Source of the DNA: Adiantum capillus-veneris
Lineage: Eukaryota; Streptophyta; Polypodiopsida; Polypodiales; Pteridaceae
DNA length: 64,000 bases
Direction: 5' to 3'
Assembly (NCBI GenBank): GCA_014529385.2
Contig: CM043967.1
Span: forward strand, 131,499,182 to 131,563,181
Shown: positions 42,661-54,735 of the stretch, piece after piece
Position numbering within the stretch: the stretch's first letter is position 1
How the letters are laid out: each line of letters starts with the position of its first letter
Program-made: the position numbers and the translations under genes
Notes under the pieces: generated by a model
What the model was told of the DNA's origin: nothing
The model's database searches: none
The model's input: only the letters and a program-made list of their open reading frames with translations

Positions 42661-44216
42661 AAAATCCCTTATCCCGTTTTTGACTGGGCAACATAAAATT
42701 GGGTTCAACCTTCCGACCAATAAATTAACCCTCGAGAATCCACCCTCCCACCGAACCATTTGGTAAATGCACCTTCCCAAGGTAGTACTATGATACTAGA
42801 AAGCAGTATTCCAATCACGTCAAACCAAGAATACATTTCAAGAATTTGAAAGCAGCATGCAAACTGCTGCATATCCTTGCAAGTGTGCATTTATCAGGTC
42901 GTTCCCACCTTTTTTCCTTTTTAGAATATTTTACTTCTTTTTTACTTTATCATTAGTAAAATTATCTAATTATCTTTCAAGCAATTGCATATACTTCTCC
43001 AGGCATATCCATATCATCGTCCCAAGACTTGGGTATCTGTCTCCTCCGCCACATGTGGAGGTGATGCCTTGACACAATTTCCAATTCTTATTTTGTGAAA
43101 GGCTTACAAAAATAATCTACTCTAGATTCTTTTTAAATAAATAATCCAAGAAACAGAGCAAAGGTCTGTTTGATGAGGAAAATTACAGAATAGTGCATTT
43201 AGGTTCCCTTCCTCCTTTTCCCATTGGCATCAGGCCTACCCGGCCTATACCAATTTCTAGACGTATGCGCGGGTCCCTATCACTCGGTCGGGACACACTC
43301 CCATTCAATCCTATTTCTAGGACAATGAATGAAGTCAAGATCAGAACATAAACCAACGGTTATTAGTCCTAGCCCAAAAGGACCATCCCTTGCTGCATCC
43401 CACAGGTAAACACCTGCACCAGTCTTTTCCAAACATGAGATCTTCTATGTTATGCTAGGGCTATCCACATCAAATATTTTAGAGAAACAATATTGCCTCT
43501 TTTGGAAAACTAAAGTTAGTGCCAATATTTAATTTCCTTTGATTTACGGCATTTTATCTCTATTGAGTCGTTTAAATAAGAGTAACTTTAAAGAACAAGA
43601 GTAAGATAGTAATTGAAAATTCGATCAACAAAAAGATTGAGGGGAATTAGGGGTAATTATACATATTTGTCACCATTCGTCATGCATACTATTGATTTAA
43701 GTATGATCTCGAGGCAATATGGATAAAAAGAGTGCTTTCTACTCTCTGTAGGCCATATTAGCATGGTACTCTAAAGAAATTGAAATAACAACGTAGTTCG
43801 TGGTTAGCAATGTTGGTAATTAACAATAGTAAATGATTAATTTATTCTTCTAAGAAAGAGGAAATTTTGCTTATGTAAATATGAGAGATTAAGCATGAAT
43901 TAACGTAGAATGAAGAGTAACCCTATTTAAGGTGTGCAATGACATAAAGATGACAAGAAAACATTACCTTGGTGTGTGTATGGTAGAGTCTTCTCTTTGC
44001 TCTGGGTGATTGAAGAAGCTTGTTGATGTAGTTGACTCTCCCCCTCTTCAAGACCACAAATTGCTCTACTTGGAAGGAGAGAATGGAAAGAGACAAGAGA
44101 GATTCAAGCTATGGAAAGCTTAGGGGTTATGAGAGAGTGTAATGGAAAGAAGAAGATCAAGCTATAGGAAGCATGGTTATGGTTTTTTGGCCATTGCTTC
44201 TCTTGGAGAGGAGGTG

Positions 44217-44224
44217 TGTGTAGG

Positions 44225-44263
<39 letters not shown>
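44217..44263. repeat. (GT)n microsatellite
   Basis: About 45 bases of GT repeat, with an initial GTGTGTAGGAG interruption. Confidence 0.9.
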
Positions 44264-44264
<1 letters not shown>

Positions 44265-44650
44265 TGCAAAAGGCTTGGCTATGGATTCCTGAAGCTTCTC
44301 TACAACTTACTCTCTTGTTGCATCCTAAAAATGGAGGAGAGAAGTGAAAAATGAGAAGAGAATTCCTCTTTTTATGCACATTTTTGATAAGTGCTTTCAC
44401 TTATCTTGATATCTTATCTTCCTTATCTTGATAACTTATCTTTCTTTGATGACTTATCTTACTTATCAAAACTTTCTTAACAAGTTACTTACTGACCTCA
44501 TCCTTATTGTTGTCTTTCTTTTTCCTTTTTTTTCCCCCTTATGTTTTCCTTTTCCTTTTTCCTTGTCTTATCTTTTTTTCTTTTTCTTTATGTTAGCTAA
44601 TTTTCCATGCATTGGTTATGCCCCTATTCTTATGGAGTAAGCCAAAAGTG

Positions 44651-47480
44651 GCTTGTGAGTATACCTTGGTGCTTAAATTGAGCCCAAACTTTTTCGAATA
44701 TTTTTTTTTATTTTTCATCTTTTTAAGTCGGTGTCTTAGATGTGTTGACCTTGCGTAAGGTCTAGGAGAAGGCCCTTACAGTTTGGGACCCATTTCTTTG
44801 TGACTATTGGTTGTTTTGTTGATGCTTCTCTTTTGGGAACCCATACTTGTCCGTGCTTTGTTTGTGTTTAAGGAGACTTCTTTGGGATCCACCTTGTCTT
44901 TGTGTCAGTCTTCAACGGTCTTTACTTTAGCTCTTGTACGCTTGGTTGAGGACGGGATTCAGACTTTGGGAGTTGATACTTTAATCGTTTTGAAATCCAC
45001 ATAAACTCCTAAACTCTCTGTGCTTGAATCAACTTTTTTGAAACCCAAATCTGAGTTGCAAAAGCTTGTGACTTTGTGATTTTCTTAGATGTTCTTGCAG
45101 GCTTTGATTGTCTTTATTCTAGCATTGGATCTTGTGATTTGTCATCAGAGATCTTTGTCTTCTTGATCCATACTTGCTTTTGTCCAAGATGGCTCTTTGG
45201 TATCCAGATTTGTCAAACTTTTTGGTTCTAACTTGTTGTTCTTTGCTCTCTGCCTTCCTTGGTTGTTACTGAAGCCCATAGTGATCATGATGACCTGAGT
45301 TTCTGGTAGGGGATGTCATAAGAACCATCACTATCATTGCTATCCTTACTTAACAAGGTTTCATTCTAGAACTTTCCCTTTGTGGTTTGGCTGGTTATGG
45401 AAAGTTACTATCTGTTTTCTCTTGGATTGTTGGTTTTGGATGTCTTCTCTAGCCAATTTATTACAGCGTTGTTAGCCCGTTGACATGGATGTACTCTTGG
45501 TTGAGTCCTTTCTTCATGTATAGGAGCCGTATGAGGATGCTTGTCCCAGTTGCGTTTTCACTGAGGATTTTGGAATCCACTTTTGATGCACTTTATTCTT
45601 GTAGCGGTGACATTGGTTCCTGGGTTTTTGATCTGGAAAATCATAAACCATGCATTAGTTAAAGTGTTGTCCATGTCACCTACTGGCTTGTCTAGATCTC
45701 CATTGTCGACATCTTCTTGAAGCTCCAAGTATTCTACAGAGTCATAGAACTCGTCTTCTTCTTTGGTTTTGTTTTCCTGAATTACACTTACTGCAAAATA
45801 AGGAATGACATCATAGCCAACTTTATCACAAAACTTTGTTGTTAGATAGTCTTGAATAGCACACACAATCAGAGTAGCCAAGATGTATTCCCATTCAAGT
45901 GGCTCTAATTCTCCCTCACGAAAGGGTTCTGGGATATAATCCTTATCTTTGATTGCCCTTTCTAAAATACACTCCTCTCACTTTAAGCTTCCGCATTGTG
46001 AAGCTCCATACATCCATAGTTCTTTAGGCTTATCCAACCATGATGGAAGTTCTAATCCTACTATAGTAGTGGAATCAAACTCCTACACAGGGGTTCTTGT
46101 CACATCCTTGTAACTATGGTCCTTAAGATTTATTGTTGTTGTGGTTTTCATATGTCTCAGGTAGATATGGTTATAACCCCAATATTGGACCATTTTCAGT
46201 TGTCTCATAAATGGTCCTCCTAGAATGATATCATAGTTGTTCTTCTTGCCAAAGTCAACAATAGTAAAGGTTTTCTCATATTCAATGCCACAAGAAGTAA
46301 CAATTTCTTTTTTTAGCAGTCCTATGGGCCTTTTCGTGTGTCCTTCTGTAAGTTGCAGTTTCATTCTGGTAGCCCTCACTACCGGTTTTCTCTTTTTTTT
46401 TCTAGATCTCTTTTGTAGCGATGGCAACACCAACTCCACTATCAAGGATTTTCATGGTTTTTAAACCTTGGAATTTTACAGGAAGAGCGGTGTTCCCATC
46501 TTCTCCCTCATAGTACTTGCCTTCCTTGTTTAGTGGCACTAGCCGAGTATTTAGCGATGAGGCATTTCAAACTCTTTGATCCCTTCCTCGTTTTGAGTCA
46601 TTGATTTTTTGACACCAAATTTCTCTAGGAATTTTCCCAATGTAGCCCACATGTTTGGTTGTATTCTGAGCAAATCGGCTAATGTTATTGTACATGTGAC
46701 TAATGTCGACAATATGTCTATCATCACTTTTGAATCAATGACCTTTCTGGGAGACAGACTCTCTGATGGGACTGCAACAACATCTGACTTGGTCTCGTAC
46801 TCTCCCGTATAGGGCATTAGTGTTCTTAGAGAATGGGGTTGACTGTCCATAGATTGTATATATAGATTCTTTGTCTCCCCAATAGATTCCACTTCTAGAT
46901 TCATTTAAGATCCATCCCCAAATTCCTCTATTGGTGGAAGAGACACTCCTCTTCCATCACCTATTTGGTTACTTGTCTTCTTATCTCACTTGAATGATTG
47001 GCTTCTCTGACTTGTTTCCACAGTTTGTCAAGACCATCTATTTATTTAAAATTGTCAGGTATAGCTATGTGAAATCCCTTAGAAGAGTTATTTGTGGCAT
47101 TCAATACTATCCTTGGCTCATATGCGAGGTCCTTGAGCTTTGGTCTGTGCTCATGACTAGAATCTAGCTCTTTTTGTTCCTAGTTTGGTGGGATTAATGG
47201 TGTAACCAACCACCTTTGATTGAGTTTCCTTCTTCATTAGAGCCATCTCATAAGAAAATCTCTTTACTCTATGAGTAAGCTTGGCATCATCAATGAAAAA
47301 ATCAAGGTCTAGACCAGGCATAGTGGTCAAATGTATACTTCGGATGCTGCTGTGTACGTCCCCTGCTTCTCTTACAATTGACACCCAAAAAACCTCAATC
47401 CGCAAACACTCCCTAAACACATCTGACTCTCTTGGGTTGTGAGAACATCTATCATTATAATTAAACCCCATGCAAACTCA
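44651..47480 (-). pseudogene. Second copy (B2) of element A's gag-protease region
   Basis: Minus strand, about 2.8 kb, several stops. Order from the right: gag tail (47,157-47,471), gag-pol spacer (46,551-46,904), protease (46,083-46,500: ILDSG active-site block, then RATRMKLQLTEGHTKRPIG and IILGGPFMRQLKMVQ), an acidic linker (45,558-45,970), and a Q/K-rich tail with QIWVSKK words (44,700-45,300). The protease aligns with 11,784-12,113 (TRMKLQLVDGHIERP). The tail aligns with 8,466-8,684, so in this copy the tail follows the DSG protease without RT between. No LTRs identified. Confidence 0.75.
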
Positions 47481-47935
47481 ACTAGGTAAATTGTTAAGGT
47501 GATGTTCAAATATGATCACCTATCTATGGTATGTCCAAACTCTTAACATCTTCCTGGTCTGTTGAAGCCATTGCATGGAGAATGAATGTTTTCTTCACAT
47601 GTAGAAGATATGCTCATGCCAGCCTGTACAATCTTTCCTTTGTTAGCCACTTTGGGCGGTTGGTCCACGTGATTGTTCGCAATGTCTTGCATTGAGACCA
47701 ACAAGGATCAATTCCATACTTTAGTGGATGATAAATCAAAACCACATACCTCCACCAATCATCTCTTAAAGCTAGATCAACAATGGACAATGCATGTTTT
47801 GTTATTTTTTTGGACAGTGCGTCTGTTTCACAAATGTCTTTTTGTAATTGCTTTGAAACTCTAAAAGAAACATTCTATCCCTATTGGCGATGATCTTTTT
47901 CAATGCAAGAGTGTACGTTTCCTGCATGTATTGCA
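47481..47935. other. Unassigned interval
   Basis: About 450 bases with no supported feature between the B2 relic and the next gene fragment. Confidence 0.5.
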
Positions 47936-48760
47936 TTACTGGTAAAAGATGTTGCGAGATGCAATATCTAATGCAAACTTGTGTAAAAAAACCACAGTGG
48001 CACTCACAGGATGTAGTAGTTGCAACACTAGATCAACACGCACATTATGCCATGCTTTTCTCCCTACCCTCTTGTCAATGTCTGCTTGCATCCAACTGTA
48101 GACCACACATGGCAATTTCTCCGTGATTGCCTCCTTCAAAGCAAGCCCCATTGCTCGCACCATCCATAACATATCAGTGTAAGATGTTGTCACGTATCCC
48201 ATCTCATTCAATCTACATTGGATCGACAAGCATAGGATGCTAGTATTATTTGATCATAAAGGCAACACTTGATGTGAACCTGCCTCAAGGTACTTACCTG
48301 TTTATACACATCACTATGTTCAACATGTCAGCCTCATTTGTAGAGTCTACTGCCACAAGCTCAACACGAAACCTTTGATGCAAATCGATATCTTTCTCGT
48401 AGGCTATGCTTGCAATCACTGGAAAGTTTACTCCCCAATTAACCCCAAAACACGCATTCAAGGTAACCACATAGAGAGCCAAACTCACTTTGTTTAAGAA
48501 CTTCCATCTAAGCGGCCAACCTATGGTTCCCATCCCATGTATATAGCATTTTTCCACAAAGGTCACCCCAACATGTGTCTTTGATTTTAGCCTCAAACTC
48601 TTCATTGACCATTCCCCACAATGGATCCCACGTTTGAATGATTGCATCGTCAACATCCATGCTAGGATGGCCCGATGCATCAATAGAGCATATGAAGGAT
48701 CCCTTGGGCTCATAATATCCCTCCAACAAAATGGTTTCTGCTAGTGGCTAAAGACGCTTG
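47936..48760 (-). pseudogene. Broken host-like gene with DGNHR motif and an intron
   Basis: Minus-strand gene fragment. The first exon reads LLEGYYEPKGSF, then GHPSMDVDDAIIQTWDPLWG and LYTWDGNHRLAA; D-G-N/Q-H-R recalls the ParB/sulfiredoxin-like fold. A TAG follows directly and the frame then shifts near 48,500 to VNFPVIASIAYEKDIDLHQR … NIVMCINR. A GT-AG intron fits 48,213-48,297 (CAG|GTAAGTA … AATGTAG|A, 85 bases), preserving the frame into LNEMGYVTTSYTDMLWMVRA. The end of the gene is not defined. I do not recognise the gene; ParB-like is a guess from one motif. The retained intron argues for a genomic, not processed, copy. Confidence 0.5.
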
Positions 48761-49136
48761 GAATCCCAACTTACTTGTCTTGATTTCTCAAGTTTTAGTA
48801 ATCGACAAAAAGGGACCCATGGCAAAATGAAGTTTCATGCTCTACCTGCAGCAACCAAATTATATCAAAACCTCAATCCGTAATAGCTATTGCATAATTT
48901 CAATACAAAGATCAATTCCACACCTTTAAATTCCCAAGATGCTTGGAAAACATATCGTGTCGTATAGTGAATCCTCATTATTGGGACAAGAGTGTGATAG
49001 AGGTAGGTAGAGAGTCTTTTATAGATGCCTTTTATAGGAATCTTCCCTAACTCTATCTCAATCATCTCTAGTATATCTCTCTCTACCTAAGTTCACAACT
49101 CTCTATTGTCAAAATAGTGTCTAGATTCTTTCTCTC

Positions 49137-49465
49137 TGTACAAATCCATCTTTTTGCATCTCATCAAAACAATCTGAGGCTAAGACACACTCATTGTACT
49201 TAGCATAGCCTGAGATCATTGTCTCCAAGTTATAAGGTCTTGTGTTAATAATCTGTGAAAGACATTACGTGCATCTGCAAGGCTTCCACATTTGGCATGC
49301 ATATCAATAAGTGTATTTCCAATGCATGTTTCCATGTCATAGCCATTCTCTACAATTAGAGAATGTAACAGTCGAGAATAATTTTAGAATGAGCATAAAC
49401 ATGACCCTGTCTGGGTTGATGACTTCTACTAGCATTTGCTTAAAAAATAAAAGGGCCTCCTGGCA
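49137..49465 (-). pseudogene. Pentatricopeptide repeat (PPR, PLS type) fragment
   Basis: The minus strand contains about three consecutive PPR motifs in shifted frames: QEALLFFKQMLVEVINPDRV (49,405-49,465), then NGYDMETCIGNTLIDMHAK and CGSLADARNVFHRLLTQDLI (49,220-49,345), then ETMISGYAKYNECVLASDCF (49,150-49,215). These are the L, S and P repeats of organelle RNA-editing PPR proteins (normally 400-900 aa). Two single-base shifts, and no repeats outside this interval. It is a broken genomic fragment or retrocopy. In a working gene it would bind plastid or mitochondrial RNA. Confidence 0.8.
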
Positions 49466-49632
49466 TGTCTATTGTTAAACTAAATTTCTATTAGTGATTC
49501 CTTGATTCACTATCCCTCCCCCCCTCTTTCACCCGGTTCTCTCTCTCTCTCACTTTCAGACTATCGCCCTCAAGATCATCATGTATAGCACTCACCATAC
49601 ATGATAAGCTTGATGGCAATAGTTTGAAAATA

Positions 49633-49634
<2 letters not shown>

Positions 49635-49676
<42 letters not shown>
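49635..49676. repeat. (GA)n microsatellite
   Basis: About 42 bases of GA repeat. Confidence 0.95.
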
Positions 49677-49679
<3 letters not shown>

Positions 49680-49769
49680 TTCTATTATCGTCCTCGGAGG
49701 TCAAATATGACCTATGGGACCAAATGAACATGCACGTGGTGTGAGTGGAGGTCATAAGTGACTCTTGAT

Positions 49770-50967
49770 GCTCAAAAATGGCTGAAATGAGCGCGCAATA
49801 GAGAGTCCACATCGTGGTTGGGAGAGGAAGGTATGTAGGGAGAGCTCATGGCTGAATATATGGGAAAAAGAGGACCTAATATGGTCAAAAGCTGAGCACT
49901 CAAGTAGAGTGTGGTACTCACTCTCTCGCACTTGATGAGGGCATAAGGTGCAAAGTTGATGAGACTCCTCGCTAGTGCCCCAACATCCTGTCTCGTAGCG
50001 TAGAGAATGGGAGCTAAGACGAATAAAGGCAATGGTGCGATGGGATGGGCTCAAGGATGTAGGGATGTTTTTGGTTACCGCGATCAGAGAAGAAGAGAGA
50101 TTTGTAGTTTGGGGCAATGTGCGTGGTGTAATGGACCGAAGCAAGAACCTCCGAATTTCTCCCAAGCCGTGATACATTGACGTTGTAAGAATGCCAAATT
50201 AATTTGGGAGTCGATCGATGCATCCTTGACCAACTGACATGCATCCCATCTTCCAAACCATTTCTTGATGTCAAGCATCCACCCCAAACTTAGTATTTTG
50301 CTCTTGCATGTCTTTTGGACCTTTTGACTTGCTTCATATGCGATTCTAGGAAGTCGATACAAAGGGCTACGTTGTGTCTTAAGCATGTACTCCACAACCC
50401 TTTGCATGTCCAAGACCTCAATGGGAAGTGATCCGGACTCAAGAAGTAAGAGCATGCCAGGGTGTTTGTGTCTTGATTTGGAGAAAGTTGGTGAGAAAAC
50501 GCTTTTGGAGATTCTCAAAATCTTTCCAAGTAAACTTCCCGATGCTACCACCCCACACCTCCACTCCATAAAGAAGCACTGGTGTCACCAATGTGTCAAA
50601 GAGGTACTTTTTGAGAGCCCAACACTTGATCTCTCTAGCATTGCACATATTCTCAAATGCATAATAAGCCCTCTTTCTGGCTTCCAAGCGACGCATTGCG
50701 CAATCCTTCCATCTATGATTGGATGGAACCTCAAGGCCAAGGTACTTGAAGCTATCTACCACTTCAAGTTGCTCATTGTTATATTTGAGGGATTTTCATC
50801 ATTGAGGGTCTTTACAAGTATAACCTTGGTTTTGGACCCATTCACGATGAGCCCGCTATGCAGGCAAATTTAAAAGCGTTCCAAGACACTCATAAGCTTT
50901 TGTGCATCTTCTAAGGTATGTGCCAAGAGCACTACATCATCGGCATAAAGCAAAAGCATGATCACGG
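49770..50967 (-). pseudogene. LINE reverse transcriptase C-terminal remnant
   Basis: Minus strand: MLLLYADDVVLLAHTLEDAQ (catalytic ADD, near 50,900-50,955), then VNGSKTKVILVKT, YLGLEVPSNHRWKDCAMRRL (50,680-50,750), LLYGVEVWGGSIGKFTWKDF, and, after a frameshift near 50,440, GMLLLLESGSLPIEVLDMQR, then a C-terminal region with CTLCPHQVRESEYHTLLEC, a Cys/His-rich block near 49,900-49,950. This LINE lineage differs from the one at 23,560-29,290 (different ADD context). It is cut on its 5' side exactly where the T2 LTR begins (50,968). Confidence 0.85.
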
Positions 50968-53600
50968 TGGGATGGGGGAAATGGGAACACACAGTACATA
51001 AACTTGATGCCTCTCTATAACCCAGCGGCGGATACCCGGCACCCCAAACCACTCGGATAGACTCACTCACACACTATTTTCGGTATGACTTTACTAACAA
51101 GCTCGCAATTTGCACAGTTCCCGATACACCCGCCTAACCACACACACCTTAGCAGCACTAATTCATCAATATCTCAACACATAGCATCCTTTCCAAGAAA
51201 GACGGTATAGCCGCAATCATTAAACTCCTCTCTTACTCTCTCATGCACACACACACAATCCATCTTTCTCCCTCCCTCTCTTTGCTTTACACACTCCTCG
51301 AAAAAACACACACGGAATCAAGGTATGAGCACAAGAGAAGACACCAATACGAGATGGATGAGGCAAGCAGAGCGAGGAGCTTTAGATAGGGCAGTGACTG
51401 CTTTCAAAGTAAAATATACAAACTCAGTCGATGGCGGTTTTTCCTCCAACTTACAAAACAAGCTCGAGGACAAAAAGTGATCGTCTTTCAACATGGGCTG
51501 CTCTCAATAGCCTTGACTTGCCCATGAACCGGAAGGTTTTATGAAAAGGACCGTTATCCTTCTCGCAGAACTGATGATACAACCACCTGCAAGCAATCGA
51601 CGATCACTGGCTGAATTCAGCGACAGTTCTTGAAGATGCCCCTCTAAGGTCGCCCTTTTCAGCTTTTGCAGCCCGCCCACTCGAGCCCTGGCTTCTCTCG
51701 TCACCGGCACAAGGTCTTAGGTCGCCTTCTCTTCCTTGCTTGCAGTAATGCTCCTAGTAACACCTTCGGCCTCTGCTCGGTCCAGGTAGTTGATGAACCT
51801 GCCGGCATCTCAGGTTTCTCAAGCTCTCAAGACTTCTCAGCCTGTGTACCCCTTGTTTCTGGCTCCTGGCGGCCCCTCAGGTCTTGGCTTTGCCCTCGTT
51901 ACTGTAGCGCTGCCTATTAGCTGCCCCGAGTTGGCTTCACTCAGGCTCCTCTTCTCAGCCCGTGTCCTCCTTGTTTTCCCCCTCTGCAGCGTCTTCCTTT
52001 TGTCCTCGAAAACACACACACGGAATCAAGGTATGAGCACAAGAGAAGACACCAATACAAGATGGATGAGGCAAGCAGAGCGAAGATGGATGAGGCAAGC
52101 AGAGCGAGGAGCTTTAGATAGGGTAGTGAGACTGCTTTCAAAGTAAAATATACAAACTCAGTCGATGGCGGTTTTTCCTCCAACTTACAAAACAAGCTCG
52201 AGGACAAAAAGTGATCGTCTTTCAACATGGGCTGCTCTCAATAGCCTTGACTTGCCCATGAACCGGAAGGTTTTATGAAAAGGACCGTTATCCTTCTCGC
52301 AGAACTGATGATCCTCAAAAGCTTACAACCACCCGCAAGCAATCGGACGATCTCTGGCTGAATTCAGCGACAGTTCTTGAAGATGCCCCTCTAAGGTCGC
52401 CCTTTGCAGCTTTTGCAGCCCGCCAACTCGAGCCCTGGCTTCTCTCGTCACCGGCACAAGGTCTTAGGTCGCCTTCTCTTCCTTGCTTGCAGTAATGCTC
52501 CTAGTAACACCTTCGGCCTCTGCTCGGTCCAGGTAGTTGATATTGAACCTGGCAGCTTCTCAGGTTTCTCAGGCTCTCAAGACTTCTCAGCCCGTGTACT
52601 CCTTGTTTCTGGCTCCTGGCGCCCTTCCAGGTCTTGGCTTTGCCCTCGTTACTGTAGCGCTGCCTATTAGCTGCCCCGAGTTGGCTTCACTCAGGCTCAT
52701 CTTCTCAGCCCGTGCCCTCCTTGTTTTCCCCCTCTGCAGCGTCTTCCTTTTTCTTGAAAACAACTCGTCAACCCCCCCCCCCAAAACAGGGCCTCTTCTT
52801 CACCTAACCCGCCGGCTTTTTCCAACTGCATGCCCTCCTCAGACAATCCCTCTGCATGGCGCTCACCTGCATGGCCGTTTTTCCCTTCACTTGTCCACGC
52901 CCTTGGCAACTCTCCATGCGGTACCACTTTTGTCCTCGGCGTCCCCTTGACTGCCGCTTCACTCTTGCACTGCAACTTCAAGGCGGCCATGCAGCAACAC
53001 ACGGATGGCGCAAGACTCTCATCACCTACCGCCTTCTGTCGTTTTTTCTTTTTTTATTCAATTTATAAAAGGGGCCGCTCCCGCTGGAAGCTGACCACCT
53101 CCAGAAGCCATAAAAACTTTACCATCATTGGAAAACGACCCGGCTTTCACGGCCGCAGGATGATAACAATTGGCTGCTACAAGCATTGGATGCTTTGACC
53201 CTTCGTATAATCATGGTAGATCTTAGCTTTAAGGTGAAATGGATCCGCAAAAATCTTCAATTGACAATTCAATGGTCGAACCATAGAGGAGCTGAAAACC
53301 ATGTCCATGCATCTGCAAGCATAACGACCATTAGGGATTTAAAACTAATCCTTGACCTGCTAATTGCCACGCTTGTCATACACATCATGATCAAGCTTGC
53401 CGCTATCGGCATCTGGCACCGACTCCACCGCTTCGATCTGTATCTGCATGATTCCATAGCGAGGCTATAGACATTATTATGGACCAACATAAACTAGTTG
53501 TACCATCATTGCCCAACCCACTGGTTCAACCAATGAGAGCTCTTATTATGCAAAATTGTAAACATGCTAACACTATGCAAAGATGAAATAAGGTTATATA
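50968..53600 (-). mobile_element. Putative 3' LTR of Ty3 element T2
   Basis: The left edge TGGGATGGGGGAAATGGGA (50,968) cuts a LINE RT frame and matches the edge at 30,422; on the minus strand it is the LTR's 3' end. T2 pol ends at 53,644, so the interval is where a 3' LTR belongs. The right edge was not resolved; a minus-strand TTTATATAACC lies near 53,590. A 0.7-kb duplication (51,305-52,755) inflates it. No matching 5' LTR in the window. Confidence 0.45.
51305..52755. repeat. 708-bp direct tandem duplication
   Basis: Copy 1 about 51,305-52,012; copy 2 about 52,013-52,755. They share CGGAATCAAGGTATGAGCAC at their starts (51,313 and 52,021) and GCTGCCCCGAGTTGGCTTCA-type text near their ends, with a few substitutions and small indels. 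Copy 2 has an extra internal 24-base duplication (AGATGGATGAGGCAAGCAGA repeated at 52,060-52,106). Confidence 0.9.
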
Positions 53601-53643
53601 AACAAAGTTTTTTCATGTCTTTTTGCTATCTTGGACTGCACCC

Positions 53644-54735
53644 TTAAGTGGGATGCCCAACCCCTTCAATAAGAACCTGATGAGCATCTGGTGTGAGAGC
53701 TCTGTCGAAATAGAGCTTGAGACGAACTCCATTTACCCTGTGTCGAAGGAGCTTACCATTGGACCGCTCTAACTGATAAGTACCATTAGGGAAAGCTTTG
53801 GAAATTTTGTAGGGCCCAATCCACTTCTTCGTGAACTTTTTCTGAAATGTGAAATCAAGGTAGCTCTCGTACTTCATTATAACCATATCCCTTCTTGTAG
53901 CTTCTTCTTTGGCAATCTCTGATTGAACTTCGCCATACGTTTCTCTCTTTGTTGCACATAGAAATCTGCTGCAGTCTCATGATCCATCTTCAGAGTCTCC
54001 AAGTATGTGATTCTGTCCTACAAAATATCTCGCTGATTCACATTAACTCGCCATAAACCTTTTAATGCACCTAATTGGATGTGTACAGGTAAGACTGCTT
54101 CTTTGCCAAACACCAATTCGTAGGGGGTGAAATTGGTGGCCACTTTATAAGAAGTTCGGTAGGCCCAAGCATTTGTCAAGATTCCCCTCCCAATCTTCTA
54201 CCTGTTTATAAATATACTTGGTGAGCATTTTAATGATTTGACCATTTGCACTTTCAACTAAACCGTTACATTGTGGGTGATAGGGAGATGAGAATCTGTG
54301 TTGAGTTCCCATCTTCTCTACCAAAGCACGTACTAGCTTGCTGCGGAATCCCTGTCCTCTATCTGATATCAAAACCCATGGCACTCCAAACCGATAGCAG
54401 ACAGAATCAAATACAAACTGGGCAACTGAAAGAGCATTAACCTCCTTGACCGCTTTGGCTTCTACCCATCTAGTGAGGTAGTCGATTGCTACCAAGATGT
54501 ACTTTTTTCCACTTGTAGACTTGGGAAGCGGGCCGATAGCATCCAATCCCCACTTTTCGAACGCATTTTGGGCCAAGATAGCCCCTTGTGACTCTGCCAC
54601 TAAACGTCGCTCACCCATAACTTGACATTCGTGGCACGCCTTACACCAATAATGAACATCCAGTACAAGACATGGCCACCAAAAACCTGCTCTAAGAATA
54701 CGAAAGAGTACCTGATCTTTACCTTAATGTCCGCT
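53644..54735 (-). pseudogene. Ty3 (T2) integrase
   Basis: Minus-strand integrase. Zinc-binding domain near 54,600-54,770 (TQCHEESGH … CKACHECQVMG: HH and CC present). Core: KWGLDAIGPLPKSTSG (first Asp), VPWVLISDRGQGFRSKLV (second Asp), SPYHPQCNGLVESANGQIIK (Glu), so D-D-35-E is complete. Frameshifts near 54,145-54,180. The C-terminal GPY/F block KKWIGPYKISKAFPNGTYQL is in the frame 53,644-53,886, ending at a stop near 53,644. About 360 codons overall, normal. The best integrase of the window; inactive only by frameshifts and stops. Confidence 0.9.

Larger units (their letters stand above)
40620..44650. other. 4-kb unassigned AT-rich stretch
   Basis: No gene or element domain I can support. 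It contains a SINE-like piece (42,561-42,660), a GC-richer island 43,190-43,440, a (GT)n run and many short frames without motifs. 41,560-41,620 is A-rich. Could be diverged intergenic or LTR DNA. Confidence 0.5.

Noticed and set aside
43190-43440. GC-richer island that could be organelle-derived DNA
   Set aside because: I could not match it to a plastid or mitochondrial gene from the sequence alone.
50385-50873. 162-codon plus-strand frame
   Set aside because: Antisense of the LINE RT remnant, which has clear motifs on the minus strand.
53186-53490. Overlapping 94-codon plus and 73-codon minus frames
   Set aside because: No recognised domain and they overlap on opposite strands; lies in the putative LTR region.
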